From the NCBI RefSeq assembly GCF_003850565.1, contig NZ_CP027706.1, forward strand, positions 2,976,001 to 3,040,000: a DNA stretch of 64,000 nt. Reading direction: 5' to 3'. The notes beneath the pieces are model-generated. The model saw only the letters and a program-made list of their open reading frames with translations, made no database searches and was not told the origin of the DNA. Position 1 is the first letter of the stretch; each line of letters opens with the position of its first letter. This document shows, in pieces, positions 36,302-45,046 of the stretch. The stretch is from Pseudomonas sessilinigenes (GTDB lineage: Bacteria; Pseudomonadota; Gammaproteobacteria; Pseudomonadales; Pseudomonadaceae). A program made the translations under genes and the position numbers.

Positions 36302-37815
36302 GGATCTTCGTCCCCCAGCAGCGGCTGGCCTGCACCTTGATAGTTGGGGACGCCGCGCAGTACGCCCTGGAAGGCTTCCAGGGGCTCGCCGATGGTCAAG
36401 CCGCGGCCGCTGATACGGTATTCGCGGATGGTGGACTCATGGCTGCCGGTGCGTTTCTTGATGATCGAGATGGCCCGGCGCACCTTGCCCAGGGCTTCGA
36501 AGTAGCGCAGCAGGATGACCGTGTCGGCCAGGTAGGTGATGTCCACCGGAGCCTGCATGTCACCCACCAGGCCGTGCTGGGCCACGGTCATGAAGGTCGC
36601 CGCACCCTGGCGGTTGAGGTACAGCAGCAGCTCGTGCATGTGCAGGACCAGGGCGTTTTCCTCGGGCATGGCTGCCTGGTAGCCGTTGATGCTATCGATC
36701 ACCACCGTCTTGATCTGGCCCTTGTCGACACAATGCCTGACCCGGTGCGACAGCTCTCCAGGCGATAGCTCGGCGGCGTCCACCTGTTCGATGATCAGGT
36801 TGCCGCTGGCTTGCAGGGCCTGGAGGTCGATGCCCATGTTGTCCATGCGCTCGAACAGCAACCCCAGTTCCTCGTCGAAGATGAACAGCGCGGCTTTCTC
36901 GCCCCTGGCCACGGCGGCCGCAGCGAAGATCATGGCAATCAGCGATTTGCCGGTGCCTGCGGGGCCAAGGATCAGGGTGCTGGAGCCGCTGGCGATCCCG
37001 CCGCCGAGCAGGGCGTCCATTTCCCGGATGCCGCTGGTCAGGGTCTGGCGCTCGTGGCGACGTCGGTGCTCGGCGGCGACCAGCCGTGGGAACACGTGCA
37101 CGCCGTCGCCCTGGATGGTGAAGTCATGGAACCCGCCACGGTACTTCTGGCCGCGGTATTTCATGATCTTGATCCGCCGCCGCTCGGCGCCATAACCCGG
37201 GGTCAGCTCCTCCAGGCGGATCACACCGTGAGCCACGCTGTGCACGGTCTTGTCCAGGGCTTCGCTGGTCAGGTCGTCCAGCAGCAGGACGGTGGCGTCG
37301 TAGCGCACGAAGTAGTGCTTGATCGCCAGGATCTGCCGGCGATAACGCAAGGAACTCTGGGCCAGCAGGCGGATTTCCGAGAGGCTGTCGAGCACGACTC
37401 GGGTCGGCTTGACGCGCTCCACGACCTCGAAGATCTGCCGCGTGGCTTCTCCCAGCTCCAGGTCCGAGGAGTACAACAGGCTCTGCTGGTGTTCGACATT
37501 GAGCAGGCTTTCCGGTGGGGTCAGCTCGAAGATGTGGATGCTGCCGTCCAGTTCCCAGCCATGGGACTGCGCGCCCTGGCGCAGCTCACGCTCGGTTTCC
37601 GAAAGGGTGATGTACAGGCAGCGTTCGCCGGCCAGGGCACCGGTCCGCAGGAAGTGCAGGGCGACGGTGGTCTTGCCCGTACCGGGCTCACCCTCCAGCA
37701 GGAAGACGTGGCTGCGCGACAGTCCCCCGTTGAGAATGTCGTCCAGGCCCTCGATGCCGGTGGCGGCCTTATCGCTGTGCAACGCAGTTGGGGTGGTCAA
37801 GCAATACCCTCGCAA
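36298..37815 (-). CDS. KaiC-like double-domain RecA-fold ATPase
   Basis: The 505-residue protein has two KaiC domains. CI has Walker A GEPGTGKTT (42-50) and Walker B VVLDSLSE; CII has Walker A GPAGTGKS (284-291) and Walker B VVIDSINGY. Of the paired catalytic glutamates, CI has S72-E73 and CII D314-E315. The KaiC phosphorylation pair S431-T432 aligns with T427-Y428 in DITYLADTVILLRYFE, so a dual Ser/Thr phosphocycle is unlikely in its standard form. There is no kaiA or kaiB nearby. Bacterial KaiC homologues of this kind have been tied to stress and signalling; the overlap with a histidine kinase gene points the same way. Confidence 0.9.
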   Translation of the reverse strand: MRGYCLTTPTALHSDKAATGIEGLDDILNGGLSRSHVFLLEGEPGTGKTTVALHFLRTGALAGERCLYITLSETERELRQGAQSHGWELDGSIHIFELTPPESLLNVEHQQSLLYSSDLELGEATRQIFEVVERVKPTRVVLDSLSEIRLLAQSSLRYRRQILAIKHYFVRYDATVLLLDDLTSEALDKTVHSVAHGVIRLEELTPGYGAERRRIKIMKYRGQKYRGGFHDFTIQGDGVHVFPRLVAAEHRRRHERQTLTSGIREMDALLGGGIASGSSTLILGPAGTGKSLIAMIFAAAAVARGEKAALFIFDEELGLLFERMDNMGIDLQALQASGNLIIEQVDAAELSPGELSHRVRHCVDKGQIKTVVIDSINGYQAAMPEENALVLHMHELLLYLNRQGAATFMTVAQHGLVGDMQAPVDITYLADTVILLRYFEALGKVRRAISIIKKRTGSHESTIREYRISGRGLTIGEPLEAFQGVLRGVPNYQGAGQPLLGDEDP

Positions 37816-37970
37816 TGGCTTCGATCAGTGGCGGCACGCAAGTCGCGATGTCGCTTTGATCACTTGACCGTTTGCCGCCAGCGCGGTTCAACCTTTTATC
37901 GCCACCGGGGGCTGGGGCGCGCAGGACCATAACCGTTCGCCTGGTCGAGCGCTGAAGGTCCTGCAGGCCT

Positions 37971-38030
37971 TGTCGCAGTCTCGCGGGCTCGACAGCGGCT
38001 ACAACGGTGTAGCCGCTATCGAAGGCTGCG
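37971..38030. repeat. Intergenic palindromic repeat, family 1 copy D (inverted pair)
   Basis: CGACAGCGGCTACA (37989-38002) is followed four bases later by TGTAGCCGCTATCG (38007-38020), giving a near-perfect inverted pair flanked by CGCAGTCTCGCGGGCT and AAGGCTGCG. The order of arms is opposite to copy B (arms back to back). It lies upstream of the KaiC gene and downstream of the TPR gene. Confidence 0.65.
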
Positions 38031-38053
38031 CCCGGGCGCGCAGCGGCGCAGGC

Positions 38054-39109
38054 TCAGAGACCCTGCTGCAATGCCGGATCGTCGGGATTCTGCTGTTCGA
38101 GCTGGGCCAGCAGCACCTGGACGTTCTGCAATTGGCCGCTTTCCTTCCAATAGTTGATCAGCAGCACCCGCGCCTTGCGGTTGTACGGCTGGCGCTGGAC
38201 GATTTCCTCCAACTGCTTCTGTGCGGCCTCCAGTTCCTGCTCGCTGTGCAAGGTAGTGGCCAGGTCGTAGCGGTAGGCCGCGTTGTTCGGCTCCAGCTCC
38301 ACGGCCCGGGACAAGCCCAGGAGGGCAAACTCGCCCTGGTCGTGCTGGAGCAGCCAGAGCCCCAGGGCATGTTGCAGGTAGGCTGAATCCTGCTGGGCTT
38401 GCAACTGCTTGGCCAACAGTTGGCGGGCGGCTTCGCTCTGGCCTTGCTTGTCGAGCACCTCGATCTGCAACACCACGGCCTGCAGGTTGTCCGGTGCCAG
38501 TTTCAAGGCTTGCTCCAGGGTCTGCTGGGCCCTGGCCAGGTCGGCGTTGTGCAGGTAGAGGCGCGCCAGCTGGTACTGGGCCTCGACGTCGTCGCCACGG
38601 GTCTTGAGGACCTGGGTGTATTCGTCGATCACTTGCTGCAGGGGGCCGAAATACAGGCCCTGGTCATCCGGAGACAGCCCCAGCAGCGCATCCACGGCAG
38701 CAAAGCGCACGCTTTGCTCCGGATCGTCCAGCAACGGACCCAGCAACAGGCTGCGCTTGCCGCTGGGCACCAGGCCGAGCACGCTGGCGATGGCGGCCTT
38801 GCGTACTTGCGCCGAGGCATGGTGCAGGCCGGCGTCCGCCAGTTTCAGGGCCTGGGGGCTGGGGTAGTTGGGCAGTACGGCCAGCAGGCGAGTGCGTTGC
38901 TTGTCGCTGAGATCGGGACGCCCCAACTGCTGGTAGAGCACCCGTGCCGCGCCTGGCTGGCCATTGCGGGCCTTCTCCAGGGCCACGCCATAACCCTGGC
39001 GGATTGCCTCGGGCACCGCGGGTGGGCTGCTACGCAGGAAGAACCAGGCCAGGGCCAGAAGAATGACGATGGACAGGCTGATCAGCAGGTAGCGGCGGGC
39101 TTGGGGCAT
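38054..39109 (-). CDS. Membrane-anchored HEAT/TPR repeat protein
   Basis: The 351-residue protein has one N-terminal membrane helix (LLISLSIVILLALAWFFL). A helical region with HEAT-like pieces follows (about 80-160; ASAQVRKAAIASVLGLV and DPEQSVRFAAVDALLGL), then three or more TPR units (about 165-345; VEAQYQLARLYLHNADLARA, AYLQHALGLWLLQ, AAYRYDLATTLHSEQELEAA). Most of the protein is probably periplasmic. Such proteins scaffold complexes; no partner is evident. A bestrophin-like gene lies upstream on the same strand, 74 bases away. Confidence 0.78.
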   Translation of the reverse strand: MPQARRYLLISLSIVILLALAWFFLRSSPPAVPEAIRQGYGVALEKARNGQPGAARVLYQQLGRPDLSDKQRTRLLAVLPNYPSPQALKLADAGLHHASAQVRKAAIASVLGLVPSGKRSLLLGPLLDDPEQSVRFAAVDALLGLSPDDQGLYFGPLQQVIDEYTQVLKTRGDDVEAQYQLARLYLHNADLARAQQTLEQALKLAPDNLQAVVLQIEVLDKQGQSEAARQLLAKQLQAQQDSAYLQHALGLWLLQHDQGEFALLGLSRAVELEPNNAAYRYDLATTLHSEQELEAAQKQLEEIVQRQPYNRKARVLLINYWKESGQLQNVQVLLAQLEQQNPDDPALQQGL

Positions 39110-39183
39110 GCGAAAGTCCAGGAGCGAGCGACTTGGGGAGGGAGCAAGCTTCGGTCAGGAACCGGCTTGAGTCAAACCCCGCT

Positions 39184-40083
39184 TCAGGTCAGCACGTACT
39201 CCTCGGGCTCCAGCAGCGGTGGCAATGGGGACACGCCCAGCGCCGCCAGCACTTCGCGCTCCAGGCCCCGTAGCAGAGCGCTGCAGGGCAGGTCATTGTC
39301 GTCGTAGCCGAACGGGTCCTCCAGGTCATCACCGATTTCGTCCAGGCCCAGGAAGGTGTAGCTGACGATGGCGGTGAAGAGCGGCGTCAGCCAGCCCAGG
39401 GGTTCGGCCATGGCAAAAGGCAGGAGGATGCAGAACAGGTAGATGGTGCGATGCAGCAGCAAAGTGTAGGGGAAGGGCAGCGGGGTGTTCTGGATGCGCT
39501 CGCAGGCGGCCTGTACCAGGCTCAGGCTCACCAGGCGGCTTTCCAGCTGGGTATAGCGCCACTCGCTGATCAGGCCTTGCCGGGCCCATTGCGAGCAACG
39601 GCGCCCAATGTGCTGCAACTGGGCGTCGGTCAGGTTCGGGTGTTGGCGCTCCAGCGGTGCCTGGGCCCAGGGCTCCAGGGCACGGGCTTCGTCCTCTTGG
39701 CGCAGCCGGGCGATCAGGCTGTGGGCGAAACCGCAGAGATCGCGCAACAAGCCCTCGCGCTCGGGGTGGCCCTCGATCACCAGGCTTTCGCGGATCAGCG
39801 AACGCACCTCGATGGTCAACTGCCCCAGTTGCTTGCGGCCTTCCCACCAGCGGTCGTAGCAGGCGTTGTTGCGAAAACTCATGAAGATCGACAGCGACAG
39901 CCCCAGCAGGGTGAAGGGCGTGGCGTTGACTTTGGAGAAGAAGGCCGGTTGCAGGGTTTCCACCAACACGATGACCGAGGCCAGCAGGGTCACCAGGGCA
40001 CAGCGCAGGGCGATACGCTTGGCGATCGAGCCCTTGAGGGCGAAGAGCAAGGCGAACAGGTTCGGTTTGGGACGCACGATCAT
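39184..40083 (-). CDS. Bestrophin-family (UPF0187/YneE-like) channel protein
   Basis: The 299-residue protein matches the bacterial bestrophin family: LGLSLSIFMSFRNNACYDRWWEGRKQ in pieces (SFRNNACYDRWWEGRK), then PFAMAEPLGWLTPLFTAIVS and the acidic GLDEIGDDLEDPFGYDDNDLP near the C-terminus. Four membrane segments are expected. Bacterial homologues form pentameric channels, the best studied of them conducting sodium. The length is typical. Its physiological role in pseudomonads is unknown. Confidence 0.88.
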   Translation of the reverse strand: MIVRPKPNLFALLFALKGSIAKRIALRCALVTLLASVIVLVETLQPAFFSKVNATPFTLLGLSLSIFMSFRNNACYDRWWEGRKQLGQLTIEVRSLIRESLVIEGHPEREGLLRDLCGFAHSLIARLRQEDEARALEPWAQAPLERQHPNLTDAQLQHIGRRCSQWARQGLISEWRYTQLESRLVSLSLVQAACERIQNTPLPFPYTLLLHRTIYLFCILLPFAMAEPLGWLTPLFTAIVSYTFLGLDEIGDDLEDPFGYDDNDLPCSALLRGLEREVLAALGVSPLPPLLEPEEYVLT

Positions 40084-40198
40084 GGGGATGAAGGCCTGGG
40101 CGACTACGAGGCGAGCGCAGGTTAGGAGCGGGCCGGGTGGCTGTCCAATCGTAATGGCCGACTGGTTGATCGAGCGCCTCTATCGGCGATCCGTCACT

Positions 40199-40250
40199 GT
40201 GTAGCGGCTGTCGAGCCCTCGGCGAGGCTGCACAAAGGTCCGCAGGACCT
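40199..40250. repeat. Intergenic palindromic repeat, family 1 copy E (degenerate)
   Basis: TGTGTAGCGGCTGTCGAGCC (40198-40217) and GCGAGGCTGCACAAAGGTCC (from 40223) resemble the arms of copies A-D with several changes. It lies in the 350-base gap between the bestrophin start and oprN. The rest of that gap holds the oprN terminator and the hairpin at 40393-40414. Confidence 0.5.
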
Positions 40251-40351
40251 TGCTTGGCGACCTTCAGCGGGCGCAAGCGCCTGCCCCTGCGGCACCGGTA
40301 TGCCGCCCCAGCCGGACGCAGCCTTGCGTAGCGGCAGGTCGGTATCCGGGC

Positions 40352-40387
40352 AAAAAAAAGCCCCGCGACCGAATGATCCACGGGGCC
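40352..40387 (-). terminator. Rho-independent terminator of mexEF-oprN
   Basis: On the minus strand a stem GCCCCGTG...CGCGGGGC with a loop of about 11 bases is followed by eight T residues. It lies about 50 bases after the oprN stop. Confidence 0.88.
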
Positions 40388-40392
40388 AAACA

Positions 40393-40414
40393 TTGGTTGG
40401 TTGCGGCCAACCAA
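40393..40414 (-). repeat. 8-bp hairpin between oprN and its terminator
   Basis: TTGGTTGG (40393-40400) and CCAACCAA (40407-40414) form a perfect 8-bp stem with a 6-base loop in the oprN 3' untranslated region, directly before the terminator. It may stabilise the transcript end. Confidence 0.5.
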
Positions 40415-40433
40415 AGGAGCTCGTTGCAAATAC

Positions 40434-41855
40434 TTAGTTGCTGGCCACCGTCTCGGGTTGCCAGCCACCGCCCAGGGCCTTGTAGATGGCGACGATGCCG
40501 CGGTACAGCTCGACTTCGGCCTGGGCCTGGGAGTCTTCGGCGGCCAGGCGTTCGCGCTGGGCGTCCAGCAGCACCAGGAAGTCCACGGTGCCTTCGCGAT
40601 AGCGGATCTCGGCCAGGTCGGCGGCGGCGCGGCTGGACTCGCTCTGGCGAATCAGCGAGAGCAGGCGCTGCTGGCGCTTGCCGTAGTCGCTGAAGGCATT
40701 CTCCGATTCTTCCAGGGCCAGCAGCACCTGCTGCTCATAGTTGGCCAGGGCGCCGTCGGCATTGGCGTCGGCGCCGCGCAGGCGCGCCCGCACGCTGCCC
40801 AGGTCGAAGGCGGCCCAGGTGATGCTCGGGCCCAGGGCCCAGGCATTGGCCGCCGAGGAGCCGATCTGCGAACCACGCCCGGCGGTGAAACCGAGGAAAC
40901 CACTGAGGCTGACCCGCGGGAACAGATCGGCCTTGGCCACGCCGATTCGCGCGGTGGCGGCGGCCAGCTTGCGTTCGGCGCTGAGGATATCCGGCCGGCG
41001 CTGCAGCAGCTCGCCCGGATCGCCGATCGGCAAGGCCTTGGCAATGGCCGGCAACTGCGCGGGCGAAAGGTCGACACTGAGCTTGTCCGGACGCTCACCC
41101 AGCAGGGTGGCGATGCGGTTGCGCTGGCGTACCTGCTCGGCCTGCAGTTGTGGCACGCTGGCCTCCACCGCGGCCAGGCGCGCATCGGCGCGGACCACGT
41201 CCAGCTGGTCGCCCACTCCGGCATCACGCAGGCTTTCGGTGATCTTGCGCGAGGCCTTCTGGTTATCCAGGTTGGCCAGGGCGATCTTTTCCCGCAGTTG
41301 CGCGCCACGCAGCTGGCCGTAGGCGTCCACCAGCTCGGCGATCATGGTCACCTGCAGTTGGTAGAGGTCGGCCTCGGCGGCCTGCTGGTCGGCTTCGGTG
41401 GCTTCCAGGTTGCGCTGGATGCGGCCGAACAGGTCCAGCTCCCAGGCCATGTCCAGCCCCAGGTCGTAGCGCTCGCTATTGACCCGCTTGCTGGTCTGGC
41501 CGGGTACCTGGCCCTTGCCCAGGTTGCTGCTGGCGCGGCTGGTGATGGTCGGCATGGCGTCGTTGCTGGCGTCATCGCGGATCGCCCGGGCGGCCCGCAG
41601 GCGGGCGAAGGCCACCCGCAGCTCACGGTTGCCCTTGAGCGACTGGCTCACCAGCTGGTTGAGCGTCGGATCGTCGAACTGCTGCCACCAGATGCCTTCG
41701 AAGCGTGCGCGATCGAAGTTCTTCTGGCCCGCAGCGGTGTCGCCGGCGGCGCTGATGTGCGCCGCCTCGGTGCTTGGGGTCTGGTAGTCCGGACCTACGG
41801 CACAGGCACTCAGGGCCAGTACCAGCAGGCTCGGCAGGAAGACTTTCGAACTCAT
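40434..41855 (-). CDS. oprN: Outer-membrane efflux channel OprN (OMF lipoprotein)
   Basis: The 473-residue protein has a lipoprotein signal (LALSACAVGPDYQTP, lipobox cysteine at about residue 18). Two OEP repeats of the TolC/OprM fold follow, with MAWELDLFGRIQRNLEATEA and GVAKADLFPRVSLSGFLGF as signatures. It forms the trimeric outer-membrane duct of the MexEF pump. The start ATG at 41855 overlaps the MexF stop (ATGA) and has GGAG about eight bases upstream. A strong terminator follows. Confidence 0.93.
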   Translation of the reverse strand: MSSKVFLPSLLVLALSACAVGPDYQTPSTEAAHISAAGDTAAGQKNFDRARFEGIWWQQFDDPTLNQLVSQSLKGNRELRVAFARLRAARAIRDDASNDAMPTITSRASSNLGKGQVPGQTSKRVNSERYDLGLDMAWELDLFGRIQRNLEATEADQQAAEADLYQLQVTMIAELVDAYGQLRGAQLREKIALANLDNQKASRKITESLRDAGVGDQLDVVRADARLAAVEASVPQLQAEQVRQRNRIATLLGERPDKLSVDLSPAQLPAIAKALPIGDPGELLQRRPDILSAERKLAAATARIGVAKADLFPRVSLSGFLGFTAGRGSQIGSSAANAWALGPSITWAAFDLGSVRARLRGADANADGALANYEQQVLLALEESENAFSDYGKRQQRLLSLIRQSESSRAAADLAEIRYREGTVDFLVLLDAQRERLAAEDSQAQAEVELYRGIVAIYKALGGGWQPETVASN

Positions 41856-44800
41856 TGTTGCGCCTCCAGTTGCGGGGTGCGGGCGGCCTTGCGGGCCTCG
41901 CTGCGCTCCACGTAGTTGCAGATCAGGACATAGAACACCGGGGTCAGCAGCAGGCCGAAGAAGGTCACCCCGAGCATCCCGGAGAACACCGCCACACCCA
42001 TGGCATGACGCATTTCCGCACCCGCGCCGCTGGAGATCACCAGGGGCACCACGCCCATGATGAAGGCGAAGGAGGTCATCAGGATCGGCCGCAGACGCAG
42101 GCGGCAGGCTTCCAGTACCGCGGCCAGCGGGTCCAGGCCTTCCTCTTGCTTGTCCTTGGCGAACTCGACGATCAGGATCGCGTTCTTGCACGCCAGGCCC
42201 ACCAGTACGATCAGGCCGATCTGGGTGAAGATGTTGTTGTCGCCACCGGAGATGATCACCCCGGCAATGGCCGACAGCAGGGTCATGGGCACGATCAGGA
42301 TCACCGCCAGCGGCAGGCTCCAGCTTTCGTACTGGGCGGCCAGCACCAGGAAGGCCAGCAGTACGCACAGCGGGAATACGAACAGCGCAGTGTTGCCAGC
42401 CAGGATCTGCTGGTAGGTCAACTCGGTCCATTCGTAGGTCATGCCGTTGGGCAGTTCTTCCTTGAGCAGTTTCTCGATCGCCGCCTGGGCCTGGCCGGAG
42501 CTGTAGCCCGGGGCTGCCGCGCCGTTGATCTCGGCGGTGACGAAGCCGTTGTAGTGCATGACGCGGTCGGGACCTGCGGTGTCGCTGACCTTGATGAAGG
42601 TCGCCAGGGGGATCATCTCGCCCTTGTTGTTGCGCACCTTGAGCTGGCCGATCTGCTCGGCTTCCAGGCGGAACTGCTGCTCGGCCTGGACGTTGACCTG
42701 GTAGGTGCGTCCGAAGCGGTTGAAGTCGTTGGCATACAGCGAACCCAGGTAGATCTGCAGGGTGTCGAAGATGTCCGAGATCGCCACGCCGTGGGTCTTG
42801 GCCTTTTCCCGGTCGATGGCCGCGTCCACTTGGGGCACGTTGACCTGGTAGCTGGTGAACAACCCGGCCAGTTCCGGCACGCTGCGGCTCTTGGCGATGA
42901 CGTTCTGCACTTCCTTGTACAGGTCCTCGTAGCCCAGGCCGCCACGGTCTTCGACCTGCAGGCGGAACCCGCCGATGGTGCCCAGGCCCTGTACCGGTGG
43001 CGGTGGGAAGATCGCCATGTAGGCATCCTGGATATCAGCGTACTTGCCGTTCAGGGCCCCGGCGATGGCGCCGGCGGACATGCTCGGGTCCTTGCGCTCT
43101 TCAAAGGGCTTCAAGGTGACGAAGACGATGCCGTTGTTCGGGCTGTTGGTGAAACCGTTGATCGACAGGCCGGGGAAGGCCACGGCGCTTTCCACTCCAG
43201 GCTGCTTCAGGGCGATGTCGGACATGCGCTTGATCACGTCTTCGGTACGATCCAGGCTCGCCGCATCCGGCAATTGAGCGAAGGCCACCAGGTACTGCTT
43301 GTCCTGGGCCGGAACGAAGCCGGTGGGCGTGTGGGCGAAACCGAACCAGGTCAGCACCATCAGGCCGGCATACAGGAACAGGGCGATGCCGCTGCCACGG
43401 ATGACCCGGCGCACAGTACCGACGTAGCCGTTGCTGGCGCGTTCGAAGAAGCGGTTGAACGGCCTGAACAGCCAGCCACCCAGCAGCTTGTCGAGGAACA
43501 GCGAGAAACGGTCCTTGGGCGCGTGGTGTTCCTTGAGCAGCACCGCCGCCAGGGCCGGGGACAGGGTCAGGGAGTTGAAGGCCGAGATCACCGTGGAAAT
43601 GGCGATGGTCAGGGCGAACTGCTTGTAGAACTGTCCGGTCAGGCCGCTGATGAAGGCCGCGGGCACGAATACCGCGCACAGCACCAGGGCGGTGGCGATG
43701 ATCGGGCCGGTCACCTCGCGCATGGCGCGCTTGGTGGCTTCCACCGGGTTCAGGCCCAGGCCGATGTTACGTTCGACGTTCTCCACCACCACGATGGCGT
43801 CGTCCACCACGATGCCGATGGCCAGTACCAGGCCGAACAGCGACAGCGCGTTGAGCGAGAAGCCGAACAGGTGCATCACCGCGAAGGTGCCGATCAGCGA
43901 GACCGGTACGGCCACCAGCGGGATGATCGAGGCGCGCCAGGTCTGCAGGAACAGGATCACCACCAGTACCACCAGTACCAGGGCTTCGAACAGGGTATGC
44001 ACCACTGCCTCGATGGAGCCACGGACGAAGATGGTCGGGTCATAGACGATGCTGAAGTCCATGCCTTCGGGGAAACTCTGCTTGAGCTCGGCCATCTTGG
44101 CCCGCACTTCGTTGGAGATCTCGATGGCATTGGAACCCGGACGCTGGAAGATCGGGATCGCCACCGCCGGCTGGTTGTCCAGCAGGGAGCGCAGGGCGTA
44201 CTGGCTTGAACCCAGCTCGACCCGGGCGATGTCCTTCAGGCGGGTGATCTCGCCGTCTTCGCCGGAGCGAATGATGATGTTCTCGAACTCTTCCTCGGTG
44301 ACCAGGCGGCCCTGGGTGTTGACCGACAGCTGGAAGCTGGTGGCGTTGGGCGCAGGTGGCGCGCCCAGGGCACCGGCAGCCACCTGGCGGTTCTGTTCAC
44401 GGATCGCAGTGACCACGTCGGTGGCAGTCAGGTTGCGCGAAGCGGTCTTGTTCGGGTCCAGCCACACGCGCAGCGAGTAGTCACCCATGCCGAACAGCTG
44501 CACGTCGCCCACGCCGCCCAGGCGCGCCAGCTCATCCTTGATGTTGAGGATGGCGTAGTTGGACAGGTAGAGCATGTCGTAGCGTTTGTCCGGCGAAGTC
44601 AGGTGCACCACCATGGTCAGGTCGGGGGAGGCCTTGTCCACGGTGATACCGATGCGCGTCACCTCTTCCGGCAGCTTGGGCTGGGTCCGGGTCACGCGGT
44701 TCTGCACCTGGACCTGGGCATTGTCCAGGTCAGTGCCCAGGGCGAAGGTCACGGTCAGGGTGATCTTGCCGTCGGCGGTGGATTGCGAGGACATGTAGAG

Positions 44801-45031
44801 CATGTTCTCGACCCCGGTGATGGCCTGCTCCAGCGGCGCGGCCACGGTTTCACCGATCACCTTGGGGTTGGCCCCCGGGAAGTTGGCGCGTACCACCACG
44901 GTCGGCGGGACCACTTCCGGGTATTCGCTGATGGGAAGTTGGAACAGCGAGATGGCGCCGGCGATCAGGATCAGCAGCGATAGCACCGCTGCGAAGATCG
45001 GCCTTGATATGAAGAATTGGGAAAAATTCAT
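41852..45031 (-). CDS. mexF: RND multidrug efflux permease MexF
   Basis: The 1059-residue RND pump follows P. aeruginosa MexF almost throughout: MNFSQFFISRPIFAAVLSLL, GVENMLYMSSQSTADGKITL, LFLQTWRASIIPLVAVPVSL, GIVVDDAIVVVENVERNIGL (TM4 Asp pair) and VGLACKNAILIVEFAKDKQ (TM10 Lys). It exports chloramphenicol, fluoroquinolones, trimethoprim and quorum-sensing precursors in the known system. It lies 15 bases after mexE and overlaps oprN. Known control by the LysR regulator MexT cannot be checked, since mexT is not in the window. Confidence 0.95.
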   Translation of the reverse strand: MNFSQFFISRPIFAAVLSLLILIAGAISLFQLPISEYPEVVPPTVVVRANFPGANPKVIGETVAAPLEQAITGVENMLYMSSQSTADGKITLTVTFALGTDLDNAQVQVQNRVTRTQPKLPEEVTRIGITVDKASPDLTMVVHLTSPDKRYDMLYLSNYAILNIKDELARLGGVGDVQLFGMGDYSLRVWLDPNKTASRNLTATDVVTAIREQNRQVAAGALGAPPAPNATSFQLSVNTQGRLVTEEEFENIIIRSGEDGEITRLKDIARVELGSSQYALRSLLDNQPAVAIPIFQRPGSNAIEISNEVRAKMAELKQSFPEGMDFSIVYDPTIFVRGSIEAVVHTLFEALVLVVLVVILFLQTWRASIIPLVAVPVSLIGTFAVMHLFGFSLNALSLFGLVLAIGIVVDDAIVVVENVERNIGLGLNPVEATKRAMREVTGPIIATALVLCAVFVPAAFISGLTGQFYKQFALTIAISTVISAFNSLTLSPALAAVLLKEHHAPKDRFSLFLDKLLGGWLFRPFNRFFERASNGYVGTVRRVIRGSGIALFLYAGLMVLTWFGFAHTPTGFVPAQDKQYLVAFAQLPDAASLDRTEDVIKRMSDIALKQPGVESAVAFPGLSINGFTNSPNNGIVFVTLKPFEERKDPSMSAGAIAGALNGKYADIQDAYMAIFPPPPVQGLGTIGGFRLQVEDRGGLGYEDLYKEVQNVIAKSRSVPELAGLFTSYQVNVPQVDAAIDREKAKTHGVAISDIFDTLQIYLGSLYANDFNRFGRTYQVNVQAEQQFRLEAEQIGQLKVRNNKGEMIPLATFIKVSDTAGPDRVMHYNGFVTAEINGAAAPGYSSGQAQAAIEKLLKEELPNGMTYEWTELTYQQILAGNTALFVFPLCVLLAFLVLAAQYESWSLPLAVILIVPMTLLSAIAGVIISGGDNNIFTQIGLIVLVGLACKNAILIVEFAKDKQEEGLDPLAAVLEACRLRLRPILMTSFAFIMGVVPLVISSGAGAEMRHAMGVAVFSGMLGVTFFGLLLTPVFYVLICNYVERSEARKAARTPQLEAQQ

Positions 45032-45046
45032 CTTGAGAGTCGTCCC

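Noticed and set aside
41774..44209. Plus-strand open frame of about 810 codons opposite mexF
   Set aside because: Same pattern of antisense low-complexity translation; mexF is unambiguous.
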